Assembly: GCF_036226885.1 (NCBI RefSeq)
Contig: NZ_CP109027.1
Coordinates: 3,596,001 to 3,660,000 of the forward strand
Direction: 5' to 3'
DNA: 64,000 nucleotides
Source: Streptomyces sp. NBC_00663
GTDB taxonomy: Bacteria; Actinomycetota; Actinomycetes; Streptomycetales; Streptomycetaceae
Part shown: positions 36,454 to 43,944 of the stretch, piece after piece
Layout of the letters: each line of letters starts with the position of its first letter
How positions within the stretch are numbered: position 1 is the first letter of the stretch
Notes under the pieces: generated by a model
What the model was told of the DNA's origin: nothing
What the model saw: only the letters and a program-made list of their open reading frames with translations
Database searches by the model: none
Program-made: the position numbers and the translations under genes

Positions 36454-37107
36454 TCAGCCCGTCGCGATCAGGATCGCCAGCAGCACCGCGCCGGCCGCCA
36501 CCGGCGCCAGCACCTCGTACGCCCAGCGCACCGACACCTCGCCCTGCGCGCTCTCCGCCTTCTCCCGCGACTCCCACAGCTCGCGCAGCTCGTCCATGAC
36601 CTTGTCGGTCTCGGCGCGCAGCGGACCGTCGGCGGCATCGGCGGCGGCAGCGGTGGAACCGGCGCCCGGGAATCCGAGGCCGCCCATCCCCCGGGAACGC
36701 CCGCCGCCACGCGGCCCGCCCGCCTCCGCCCTGGCCGTGCGCCGGGCCGCCTTCTTGCGGGCGCGCAGGGACACCGGGATGGACCAGAGCTGGTACTTGG
36801 TGCCGGAGGCGGTGACGACCTCGTTGGAGTAGCTGGAGCGGAAGGCGGCGACCTGGCCCCAGGGCAGCACGATCACGCGGAACGGGTTGCGGACGCGCAT
36901 CCGGTCCTCACCGGCGAAGACGGCCGGGCGCAGGGTGAAGGCGACGACCAGCGGGATCACCAGGATCATCGCGGCGAGCGCCAGCCAGGGCGTCCGGCCC
37001 GTGCCCTGGACCAGGGCGTCGATGCCGAGCCACACGGCGATGGCGAGCAGCAGCAGGCCTCCGGCGATGGCCGCGGGTGAGCGGTAGATCCGGTCCTTGG
37101 TCGTCAT
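36454..37107 (-). CDS. PH-domain membrane protein
   Basis: 217 residues. Two N-terminal helices (residues 13-30 and 40-60), a PH-like domain (RMRVRNPFRVIVLPWGQVAAFRSSYSNEVVTASGTKYQLWSIP), a Gly/Arg/Ala-rich hinge, a helix and a C-terminal membrane segment (VLAPVAAGAVLLAILIA). It lies 103 bp upstream of the other PH-like membrane gene in the same orientation, suggesting related roles. Divergent from deoC. Function unknown. Confidence 0.8.
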   Translation of the reverse strand: MTTKDRIYRSPAAIAGGLLLLAIAVWLGIDALVQGTGRTPWLALAAMILVIPLVVAFTLRPAVFAGEDRMRVRNPFRVIVLPWGQVAAFRSSYSNEVVTASGTKYQLWSIPVSLRARKKAARRTARAEAGGPRGGGRSRGMGGLGFPGAGSTAAAADAADGPLRAETDKVMDELRELWESREKAESAQGEVSVRWAYEVLAPVAAGAVLLAILIATG

Positions 37108-37189
37108 GGGCCCGATTGTGCCCGACGGCTGCGGCGGCGCTCATAAGTGGTGGGGCCGGATGAGATGAGCAGCCGGGGCTGTACAGCCG

Positions 37190-37201
37190 CTACGCGCGTA
37201 G
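37190..37201. promoter_or_regulatory. CTACGCGCGTAG operator candidate, deoC
   Basis: Exact palindrome ending 13 bp before the deoC GTG; TAGATATGCT just after it resembles a -10 region, so a bound protein would block RNA polymerase or escape. Confidence 0.78.
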
Positions 37202-37214
37202 ATATGCTCGTCTG

Positions 37215-38180
37215 GTGACCATGCCCACCACTGCATCTCCCGCACACGCTCTTACGGATGTGACCGCGTCCGACAGCACGCTGCGTCGCTTCCTCCACGG
37301 GCTGCCCGGCGTCGACGCGGTCGGCCTGGAGGCGCGCGCCGCGTCCCTCGGCACCCGTTCCATCAAGACCACCGCGAAGGCGTACGCCATCGACCTCGCC
37401 ATCTCGATGGTCGACCTGACGACGCTGGAAGGCGCGGACACCCCGGGCAAGGTCCGGGCGCTCGGCGCCAAGGCGGTCCGCCCCGACCCGACCGACCGGA
37501 CGACCCCCGCGACCGCGGCCGTCTGCGTCTATCCCGACATGGTGGCCGCCGCCAAGGAGGCCGTCGCCGGCTCGACCGTGAAGGTCGCCTCGGTCGCCAC
37601 CGCCTTCCCGGCGGGCCGCGCGGCCCTGGAGGTGAAGCTCGCCGATGTGCGCGACGCGGTCGCCGCGGGCGCCGACGAGATCGACATGGTCATCGACCGC
37701 GGGGCGTTCCTCGCGGGCCACTACATGAAGGTGTACGACGAGATCGTCGCCGTGAAGGAGGCCTGCGGGACCAGCGCCCGTCTGAAGGTCATCTTCGAGA
37801 CCGGGGAGCTGTCGACGTACGACAACATCCGGCGGGCGAGCTGGCTCGGCATGCTGGCCGGCGCCGACTTCATCAAGACGTCCACCGGCAAGGTCGCGGT
37901 GAACGCGACCCCCGCGAACACCCTGTTGATGCTGGAAGCCGTACGGGACTTCCGTGCGCAGACCGGCGTCCAGATCGGCGTGAAGCCGGCCGGCGGCATC
38001 AGGACGACCAAGGACGCCGTGAAGTTTCTCGTGCTGGTCAACGAGACCGTCGGCGAGGACTGGCTGGACAACCACTGGTTCCGCTTCGGCGCGTCCTCGC
38101 TCCTGAACGACCTGCTGATGCAGCGTCAGAAGCTGGCCACCGGCCGCTACTCCGGCCCCGACTACGTGACGGTGGACTGA
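37215..38180 (+). CDS. deoC: Deoxyribose-phosphate aldolase
   Basis: 321 residues, GTG start (ATG at 37221 is possible). It splits 2-deoxyribose-5-phosphate to acetaldehyde and glyceraldehyde-3-phosphate through a Schiff base. Visible: AVCVYPDMV, DEIDMVIDRGAFLAG, the conserved VIFETGEL and the active lysine in GADFIKTSTGK, plus VKPAGGIRTTKDAVKF. An N-terminal extension of about 60 residues precedes the TIM barrel. The next gene, an aldehyde dehydrogenase 5 bp downstream, can remove the acetaldehyde. An operator candidate overlaps its promoter. Confidence 0.96.
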   Translation: MTMPTTASPAHALTDVTASDSTLRRFLHGLPGVDAVGLEARAASLGTRSIKTTAKAYAIDLAISMVDLTTLEGADTPGKVRALGAKAVRPDPTDRTTPATAAVCVYPDMVAAAKEAVAGSTVKVASVATAFPAGRAALEVKLADVRDAVAAGADEIDMVIDRGAFLAGHYMKVYDEIVAVKEACGTSARLKVIFETGELSTYDNIRRASWLGMLAGADFIKTSTGKVAVNATPANTLLMLEAVRDFRAQTGVQIGVKPAGGIRTTKDAVKFLVLVNETVGEDWLDNHWFRFGASSLLNDLLMQRQKLATGRYSGPDYVTVD

Positions 38181-38185
38181 TCCAC

Positions 38186-39622
38186 ATGGCATCTGCATTC
38201 GAGTACGCACCGGCACCCGAGTCCCGCTCGGTCGTCGACATCGCGCCCTCCTACGGCCTGTTCATCGACGGCGAGTTCGTGGAGGCGGCCGACGGCAAGG
38301 TCTTCAAGACCGTCTCGCCGTCCACCGAGGAGGTCCTGTCGGAGATCGCCCAGGCGGGCGAGGCGGACGTGGACCGCGCGGTGAAGGCCGCCCGCAAGGC
38401 CTTCGAGAAGTGGTCGGCGCTGCCCGGCTCCGAGCGCGCCAAGTACCTGTTCCGCATCGCCCGGATCATCCAGGAGCGCAGCCGCGAGCTGGCCGTCCTG
38501 GAGACCCTGGACAACGGCAAACCCATCAAGGAGACGAGGGACGCCGACCTCCCCCTCGTGGCCGCGCACTTCTTCTACTACGCGGGCTGGGCGGACAAGC
38601 TCGACCACGCCGGTTTCGGCGCGAGTCCGCGTCCCCTCGGCGTCGCGGGCCAGGTCATCCCCTGGAACTTCCCGCTCCTGATGCTGGCGTGGAAGATCGC
38701 CCCGGCCCTCGCCACCGGCAACACGGTCGTCCTGAAGCCGGCGGAGACCACGCCCCTCTCGGCACTCTTCTTCGCGGACATCTGCCGCCAGGCGGGCCTG
38801 CCCAAGGGCGTCGTCAACATCCTTCCGGGATACGGCGACACGGGCGCCGCGCTGGTGGCGCACCCCGACGTCAACAAGGTCGCCTTCACCGGCTCCACGG
38901 CCGTCGGCAAGCAGATCGCCCGCACGGTCGCGGGTACGTCGAAGAAGCTGACCCTGGAACTGGGCGGCAAGGGCGCCAACATCGTCTTCGACGACGCCCC
39001 GATCGACCAGGCGGTGGAGGGGATCGTCAGCGGCATCTTCTTCAACCAGGGCCAGGTCTGCTGCGCGGGCAGCCGCCTCCTCGTCCAGGAGTCGATCCAG
39101 GACGAGCTGCTGGACTCCCTCAAGCGCCGTCTGTCCACGCTCCGTCTCGGCGACCCGCTGGACAAGAACACGGACATCGGCGCGATCAACTCCGAGGAGC
39201 AGCTGACCCGTATCACCTCGCTCGTCGAGCAGGGTGAGGCGGAGGGCGGCGAGCGCTGGTCGCCGGCCTGCGAACTGCCCACCTCCGGCTACTGGTTCGC
39301 CCCGACGCTGTTCACGAACGTCACCCAGGCGCACACCATCGCGCGGGACGAGATCTTCGGCCCGGTGCTGTCGGTGCTGACCTTCCGTACCCCCGACGAG
39401 GCGGTGGCGAAGGCCAACAACAGCCAGTACGGCCTCTCCGCCGGCATCTGGACGGAGAAGGGCTCGCGGATCCTCGCCGTGGCCAACAAGCTCCGCGCGG
39501 GCGTCATCTGGTCCAACACGTTCAACAAGTTCGATCCGACCTCGCCGTTCGGCGGTTACAAGGAGTCGGGCTTCGGCCGCGAGGGCGGCCGCCACGGCCT
39601 GGAGGCGTACCTCGATGTCTGA
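38186..39622 (+). CDS. Aldehyde dehydrogenase (active member of a split pair)
   Basis: 478 residues. NAD-binding GFTGSTAVGK-type motif (AFTGSTAVGKQIAR), general base Glu in LELGGKGANIVF and nucleophile Cys in FFNQGQVCCAGSRLL are all present, so the enzyme should oxidise an aldehyde to the acid. Five bases after deoC and thus likely acetaldehyde-directed. Its stop overlaps the ATG of the next gene by 8 bp, giving translational coupling to a partner that lacks these residues. Confidence 0.93.
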   Translation: MASAFEYAPAPESRSVVDIAPSYGLFIDGEFVEAADGKVFKTVSPSTEEVLSEIAQAGEADVDRAVKAARKAFEKWSALPGSERAKYLFRIARIIQERSRELAVLETLDNGKPIKETRDADLPLVAAHFFYYAGWADKLDHAGFGASPRPLGVAGQVIPWNFPLLMLAWKIAPALATGNTVVLKPAETTPLSALFFADICRQAGLPKGVVNILPGYGDTGAALVAHPDVNKVAFTGSTAVGKQIARTVAGTSKKLTLELGGKGANIVFDDAPIDQAVEGIVSGIFFNQGQVCCAGSRLLVQESIQDELLDSLKRRLSTLRLGDPLDKNTDIGAINSEEQLTRITSLVEQGEAEGGERWSPACELPTSGYWFAPTLFTNVTQAHTIARDEIFGPVLSVLTFRTPDEAVAKANNSQYGLSAGIWTEKGSRILAVANKLRAGVIWSNTFNKFDPTSPFGGYKESGFGREGGRHGLEAYLDV

Positions 39623-40523
39623 CAAGTCCGAGCAGCAGCGTCTGAGCGTCTTCAAGACCTACAAGCTGTACGTCGGCGGGAAGTTCCCGCGTTCCGAGAG
39701 CGGCCGGGTGTACGAGGTGACCGACTCCAAGGGCAACTGGCTGGCCAACGCGCCGCTTTCGTCCCGCAAGGACGCCCGTGACGCGGTGGTCGCCGCCCGC
39801 AAGGCGTTCGGCGGCTGGGCGGGCGCGACCGCCTACAACCGCGGTCAGATCCTGTACCGCGTCGCGGAGATGCTGGAGGGCCGCAAGGCGCAGTTCGTGC
39901 GCGAAGTGGCCGACGCCGAGGGGCTGTCGAAGTCCAAGGCGGCCGACCAGGTCGACGCGGCGATCGACCGCTGGGTCTGGTACGCGGGCTGGACCGACAA
40001 GATCGCCCAGGTGATCGGCGGCGCCAACCCGGTGGCGGGCCCGTACTTCAACCTCTCCTCGCCCGAGCCGACGGGTGTCGTCACCGTGCTGGCCCCGCAG
40101 GAGTCGTCCTTCCTCGGCCTGGTCTCGGTCGTCGCCCCGGTCATCGCGACCGGCAACACGGCGATCGTCATCGCGTCCGAGAAGGCCCCGTTGCCCGCCC
40201 TGTCCCTGGGTGAGGTGCTGGCCACCTCCGACCTGCCGGGCGGCGTGGTCAACGTCCTGTCCGGCCGTACGGCGGAGATCGCGACGCCGCTCGCCGCGCA
40301 CCAGGACGTCAACGCGATCGATCTCGCCGGCGCCGGCGAGATCGACGGCCTGGCGAAGGAGCTGGAGATCGCGGCGGCGGACAACCTGAAGCGGGTTCTC
40401 CGTCCACAGCCTGTGGACGACTGGGCCGCCGTACCCGGGATCGACCGCATGACGGCGTTCCTGGAGACGAAGACGGTCTGGCACCCCACGGGTTCGCTGG
40501 GCGCGTCGGGTTCGTCCTACTGA
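39615..40523 (+). CDS. Aldehyde dehydrogenase-like protein without catalytic domain
   Basis: 302 residues, about 180 short of a normal ALDH. The first about 250 residues follow the NAD-binding domain (YVGGKFPRSESGRVYEVTD, AVVAARKAFGGWAG, PTGVVTVLAPQESSFLGLVS, LPGGVVNVLSGRTAE), but the GSxxVG loop, the LELGGK Glu and the catalytic Cys segment are missing; the end (DNLKRVLRPQPVDDWAAVP) is unlike ALDH. It may serve as a structural partner of the preceding enzyme, recalling ALDH16, where an active and a dead domain are fused. In-frame overlap with the upstream gene supports a complex. Confidence 0.85.
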   Translation: MSDKSEQQRLSVFKTYKLYVGGKFPRSESGRVYEVTDSKGNWLANAPLSSRKDARDAVVAARKAFGGWAGATAYNRGQILYRVAEMLEGRKAQFVREVADAEGLSKSKAADQVDAAIDRWVWYAGWTDKIAQVIGGANPVAGPYFNLSSPEPTGVVTVLAPQESSFLGLVSVVAPVIATGNTAIVIASEKAPLPALSLGEVLATSDLPGGVVNVLSGRTAEIATPLAAHQDVNAIDLAGAGEIDGLAKELEIAAADNLKRVLRPQPVDDWAAVPGIDRMTAFLETKTVWHPTGSLGASGSSY

Positions 40524-40542
40524 CGACGGACCGCTGAGACCG

Positions 40543-40584
40543 GAGAGCCGCGCCTCCCCTCCGTCCAGGGGCGGCGCGGCTCTC
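40543..40584. terminator. Bidirectional terminator after the deoC-ALDH operon
   Basis: GAGAGCCGCGCC pairs perfectly with GGCGCGGCTCTC. It lies 19 bp after the ALDH-like stop and 10 bp before the end of the convergent secreted protein gene. Confidence 0.85.
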
Positions 40585-40594
40585 TGCTGCCTCC

Positions 40595-41002
40595 TCAGCC
40601 GTTGCCGAGCAGGCCGGTGACCTGTCCGACCACCGGCATGCTGCCGATCGACTGGGCCTGCGCCACCGGCGCCGTGAGCATCTGCGAGGTCATGGGCTGG
40701 AAGTCGGCGATCTGCGTACCGAGACCGTTGTCGAGGGGGTCGACGCCGGTGCCGGCAAGGGGGTTGGGCTTGAGGCCCGCGACCGGACCGGTGACATAGC
40801 CGACCGTGTTCGTGAGGCTCTGGAGGCCGGCCTGCGGGTCGATCCGGCCCAGCGAGGTGGGGCGGGTGTGCACCAGTTCGTCGACCGGCTGGGTGTCCGC
40901 GGCGGCCGACGCGGCGCCTGCGCCCAGGGCCACGCCCGCGGTCGCGAGGGCGGCCAGCGCGCGCTGGGCGGTGGGGGTGGAGGAGGACGCGTGTCGGGCC
41001 AT
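40595..41002 (-). CDS. Small secreted protein of unknown function
   Basis: 135 residues from ATG 41002, GAAGGTGG upstream; a longer frame to 41071 is open. Signal peptide (residues 1-36, ending ASAAADTQP). The mature part is rich in Pro, Val, Leu and Gly (LGRIDPQAGLQSLTNTVGYVTGPVAGLKPNPLAG) and ends GLLGNG; no Cys, no domain recognised. A second protein of the same general style is at 47131. It is divergent from the uridine kinase-like gene. Confidence 0.75.
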   Translation of the reverse strand: MARHASSSTPTAQRALAALATAGVALGAGAASAAADTQPVDELVHTRPTSLGRIDPQAGLQSLTNTVGYVTGPVAGLKPNPLAGTGVDPLDNGLGTQIADFQPMTSQMLTAPVAQAQSIGSMPVVGQVTGLLGNG

Positions 41003-41131
41003 TGCTGCTGCCACCTTCGGCTTGCACAGGGTAATGAGGTCGACACGAAGGGTAGTTGACGTGTGACGCACGCTTCAAAGCCGACCCGCGGGGTCGTTGA
41101 ACAGCAGGTGAATGCCGCACACTGGTGTCCC

Positions 41132-41770
41132 GTGAGTTCCCCTTCGTCCATACCGACGCGAGTCGTGCTGCTCTGCGGCCCCTCCGGCTCCGGCAAGTCC
41201 CTTCTCGCGGCCCGCTCCGGCCTTCCGGTGCTGCGCCTCGACGACTTCTACAAGGAGGGCGACGACCCGACGCTGCCGCTGGTGGCGGGGAGCTCCGACA
41301 TCGACTGGGACCACCCGCAGTCCTGGGACGCGGAGGCGGCGGTCGCGGCCATCACCGAGCTGTGCCGCACGGGCCGTACGGACGTCCCGCAGTACGACAT
41401 CTCGCTGAGCGCCATCACCGGCGCGGAGACCGTCGACATCGGCCGGACCCCGCTGTTCATCGCGGAGGGCATCTTCGCCGCCGAGATCGTCACCCGCTGC
41501 CGGGAGGTCGGTGTCCTCGCCGACGCGCTCTGCCTGAGCCGGGGTGCCGTGCAGACGTTCCGGCGCCGCTTCCTACGGGACCTCAAGGAGGGCCGCAAGT
41601 CGGTGCCGTTCCTGCTGCGCCGAGGCTGGCGGCTGATGCGCCTGGAGCGCACGATCGTCTCCCGTCAGACCGCCCTGGGCGCCCACGCCTGCGACAAGGA
41701 CGAGGCGCTGGGCCGGCTGGCGGCAGCGGCGGCGGGACGCCGTCCGGCGGCTTCGACGCGGGCGAGCTGA
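41132..41770 (+). CDS. Uridine kinase-like P-loop kinase
   Basis: 212 residues from GTG 41132 (VSSPSSIPTR); a GTG at 41108 is possible. Walker A GPSGSGKS, then LRLDDFYKEGDDP, typical of the uridine kinase/phosphoribulokinase group, IDWDHPQSWD, YDISLSAITG and FIAEGIFAAEIV. Expected to phosphorylate a nucleoside such as uridine or cytidine; divergent residues make the exact substrate uncertain. Within the nucleoside block but no CTACGCGCGTAG site precedes it. Confidence 0.85.
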   Translation: MSSPSSIPTRVVLLCGPSGSGKSLLAARSGLPVLRLDDFYKEGDDPTLPLVAGSSDIDWDHPQSWDAEAAVAAITELCRTGRTDVPQYDISLSAITGAETVDIGRTPLFIAEGIFAAEIVTRCREVGVLADALCLSRGAVQTFRRRFLRDLKEGRKSVPFLLRRGWRLMRLERTIVSRQTALGAHACDKDEALGRLAAAAAGRRPAASTRAS

Positions 41771-41801
41771 ACGTCTTCGGGGCCTCCGCCGTCGTAGGAC
41801 C

Positions 41802-42131
41802 ATGACGACGATCAGATGCGGAGCACTGCTGGTGACGGCCGCGATGCTGGCCCTGGCCGGATGCACGGAGTCGGGCGGCGGCTCGGCCTCCTGCTCGGGG
41901 CTGGTGACCTATGACGGGCGGGGCTATCTGCCCACCGAGAAGTCCGACTTCACCATCGGCGAGCGGCTGGGCACGGCCACGGTCGAGGCCTGCGACGACA
42001 CCGGGGACGGCGTGGACAACGGCTCCGCCGAGCGCCGGACGGGCGTCTACGCCATCGAGGGCGTGGACCCCGCCGCGCGTGTCGCCGTGGGGGACACCCC
42101 CGCCGAGGCGGCTCCCATGGCGGCCCGCTGA
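41802..42131 (+). CDS. Small lipoprotein of unknown function
   Basis: 109 residues. Lipoprotein signal with lipobox LAGC (ALLVTAAMLALAGC), then a short domain with two further Cys (SASCSGLV and EACDDTG) and the segment VTYDGRGYLPTEKSDFTIGERLGTATVEACDD that suggests a small beta fold, and an acidic Pro/Ala tail. The sequence is of a type seen in streptomycetes as an uncharacterised family. It lies 31 bp downstream of the uridine kinase-like gene. Confidence 0.75.
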   Translation: MTTIRCGALLVTAAMLALAGCTESGGGSASCSGLVTYDGRGYLPTEKSDFTIGERLGTATVEACDDTGDGVDNGSAERRTGVYAIEGVDPAARVAVGDTPAEAAPMAAR

Positions 42132-42188
42132 CCACACACCGAAGCGGGACTGGACGGACCCCCCGGCCCTCCAGCCCCGCTCCTTGGT

Positions 42189-42260
42189 GCTCCCCCGTGC
42201 AACCCCCCGGTTACCGCTCCCCCGTGTTACCGCGCCACCCCGCTACCGCTCCCCCGTGGT
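42189..42260. repeat. GCTCCCCCGTG triplicate downstream of sigQ
   Basis: The 11-mer GCTCCCCCGTG occurs at about 42189, 42219 and 42248; the last two are preceded by TACC. It fills the interval between the small lipoprotein and the convergent sigQ stop. No gene in this 147-bp interval. Confidence 0.7.
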
Positions 42261-42278
42261 GGCGCTTCCCCCCCACCC

Positions 42279-43022
42279 TCAGGCGACAAGCTCCCCGAAG
42301 GCGTTCTCCTCGTCACGGTCGTGGCTGAGGACCTCGTCCTCGCGCAGCCGGCGGAGCGACCGCCAGATGCTGCTCTTGACCGTGCCGACACTGATGTCGA
42401 GGATCTCGGCGATCTCCGGGTCGGTGCGGCCCTCGTAGTAGCGGAGGACCAGCATCGTGCGCTGGAGTTCGGGCAGCCGGGCCAGCGCCTGCCACAGGAC
42501 CGCGCGCAGTTCGGTGCCGCGCATCGCGTCCGTGTCGCCGGGCGTCTCCGGCAGTTCCTCGGTCGGGTACTCGTTCAGCTTGCGGCGGCGCCACGCGCTG
42601 ATGTGCAGATTCGTCATGGTGCGGCGGAGGTAGCCCCCGACCGCGGCCTTGTCACTGATCCGGTCCCAGGCCTTGTACGTCGAGAACAGCGCGCTCTGGA
42701 GCAGGTCCTCGGCCTCGAAGCGGTCACCGGTGAGGTGGTAGGCGGTTGCGTACAGGGAGGCGCGGCGCTCCTGGACGTAGGCGGTGAACTCCGCCTCCGA
42801 CAGTGAACAGCGCTCCCCCGAGCCTTCCCTGTACGCGGCTCCCCCGTGTGTTTCCCCCGTGAAACCGTCAACCACCGTCATGTACGCGGTGTGCTGACGC
42901 CCGGCGCCGCGAGCGCACCCCCGCCCGCTCACGGCACCGGACTTCTCGGAACCCCGGCCCCCGTTCACGTCGTGCAGACGCGTGATCACTGCGCTGGTGC
43001 TGTTGCTGTGCAGCGTGTTCAT
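42279..43022 (-). CDS. sigQ: ECF-type RNA polymerase sigma factor SigQ
   Basis: 247 residues, ATG 43022; a downstream ATG at 42881 (MTVVDGFTGETHG) is an alternative. Region 2 lies near residues 75-145 (YVQERRASLYATAYHLTGDRFEAEDLLQSALFSTYKAWDRI) and region 4 near 180-230 (LARLPELQRTMLVLRYYEGRTDPEIAEILDISVGTVKSSIWRSLRRL). No anti-sigma gene adjoins. The gene is divergent from afsQ1-afsQ2, as in S. coelicolor, where AfsQ1 activates sigQ and SigQ opposes the AfsQ effect on antibiotic production. An AfsQ1 box lies in the shared promoter region. Confidence 0.93.
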   Translation of the reverse strand: MNTLHSNSTSAVITRLHDVNGGRGSEKSGAVSGRGCARGAGRQHTAYMTVVDGFTGETHGGAAYREGSGERCSLSEAEFTAYVQERRASLYATAYHLTGDRFEAEDLLQSALFSTYKAWDRISDKAAVGGYLRRTMTNLHISAWRRRKLNEYPTEELPETPGDTDAMRGTELRAVLWQALARLPELQRTMLVLRYYEGRTDPEIAEILDISVGTVKSSIWRSLRRLREDEVLSHDRDEENAFGELVA

Positions 43023-43142
43023 CTCGCGCCCCCCGTCGTGGACTTCCGGTGTTCGGCTTGTTGCGTGGTGCTTGGTGCGTCTTGCTTCCTTGCCTGTGCC
43101 GAGAAGCTTGCCCTCGCACCTTCATGGCCGTGTCCGCCGACT

Positions 43143-43158
43143 GTCACAGACCTGTCAC
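43143..43158. promoter_or_regulatory. AfsQ1 box (GTCAC-n6-GTCAC)
   Basis: GTCACAGACCTGTCAC matches the published AfsQ1 consensus GTnAC-n6-GTnAC exactly. It lies 108 bp upstream of the afsQ1 start and 120 bp upstream of sigQ, and could serve both. The related GlnR box overlaps this consensus, and competition between the two is described in S. coelicolor. Confidence 0.8.
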
Positions 43159-43266
43159 AGGGGCTTGTCTCAGGAATCGCACAGGCCGATCACCGAGAGC
43201 AGCGGTATGTGCACGTACCCGTACAGGTGTCGAAACCCCACCCCACCATGGGCCAGAATGAGCCCC

Positions 43267-43944
43267 GTGCCTTCCCTGTTGCTGATCGAGGACGACGACG
43301 CCATCCGTACGGCCCTGGAGCTGTCTCTGACGCGCCAGGGTCACCGGGTTGCCACGGCTGCCACCGGTGAGGACGGTCTGAAGCTGCTGCGCGAGCAGCG
43401 GCCGGACCTGATCGTGCTGGATGTGATGCTGCCCGGCATCGACGGGTTCGAGGTGTGCCGGCGCATCCGGCGCACGGACCAGTTGCCGATCATTTTGCTG
43501 ACCGCGCGCAGTGACGACATCGACGTCGTGGTCGGACTGGAGTCCGGCGCCGACGACTATGTCGTCAAACCCGTGCAGGGACGGGTGCTCGACGCCCGTA
43601 TCCGTGCCGTGCTGCGGCGCGGTGAGCGCGAGGCCAACGACGCGGCGACCTTCGGCAGTCTGGTCATCGACCGTGCCGCCATGACCGTCACCAAGAACGG
43701 CGAGGACCTTCAGCTCACGCCGACCGAGCTGCGGCTGCTCCTGGAGCTCAGCCGGCGGCCCGGTCAGGCGCTCTCCCGGCAGCAACTCCTGCGCCTGGTC
43801 TGGGAACACGACTACCTCGGTGACTCGCGGCTCGTCGACGCGTGTGTGCAGCGACTGCGCGCCAAGGTCGAGGACGTGCCGTCCTCCCCGACCCTGATCC
43901 GTACGGTCCGTGGCGTCGGCTACCGGCTGGACTCGCCTCAGTGA
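43267..43944 (+). CDS. afsQ1: Two-component response regulator AfsQ1
   Basis: 225 residues from GTG 43267 (VPSLLLIEDD); an ATG at 43258 is in frame. OmpR type: receiver with acidic pocket (IEDDDAIR), phosphoacceptor Asp52 (LIVLDVMLPG), Thr/Lys switch (LTARS, VVKPV), then a winged helix with TPTELRLLLELSRRPGQALSRQQLLRLVW and GVGYRLDSPQ. It binds GTnAC repeats and in S. coelicolor activates antibiotic regulators and nutrient genes on minimal glutamate medium. Translationally coupled to afsQ2 (GTGA overlap). Confidence 0.96.
   Translation: MPSLLLIEDDDAIRTALELSLTRQGHRVATAATGEDGLKLLREQRPDLIVLDVMLPGIDGFEVCRRIRRTDQLPIILLTARSDDIDVVVGLESGADDYVVKPVQGRVLDARIRAVLRRGEREANDAATFGSLVIDRAAMTVTKNGEDLQLTPTELRLLLELSRRPGQALSRQQLLRLVWEHDYLGDSRLVDACVQRLRAKVEDVPSSPTLIRTVRGVGYRLDSPQ

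Noticed and set aside
42189..42260. CRISPR-like array
   Set aside because: Only three 11-bp copies, unequal spacing and no cas genes.
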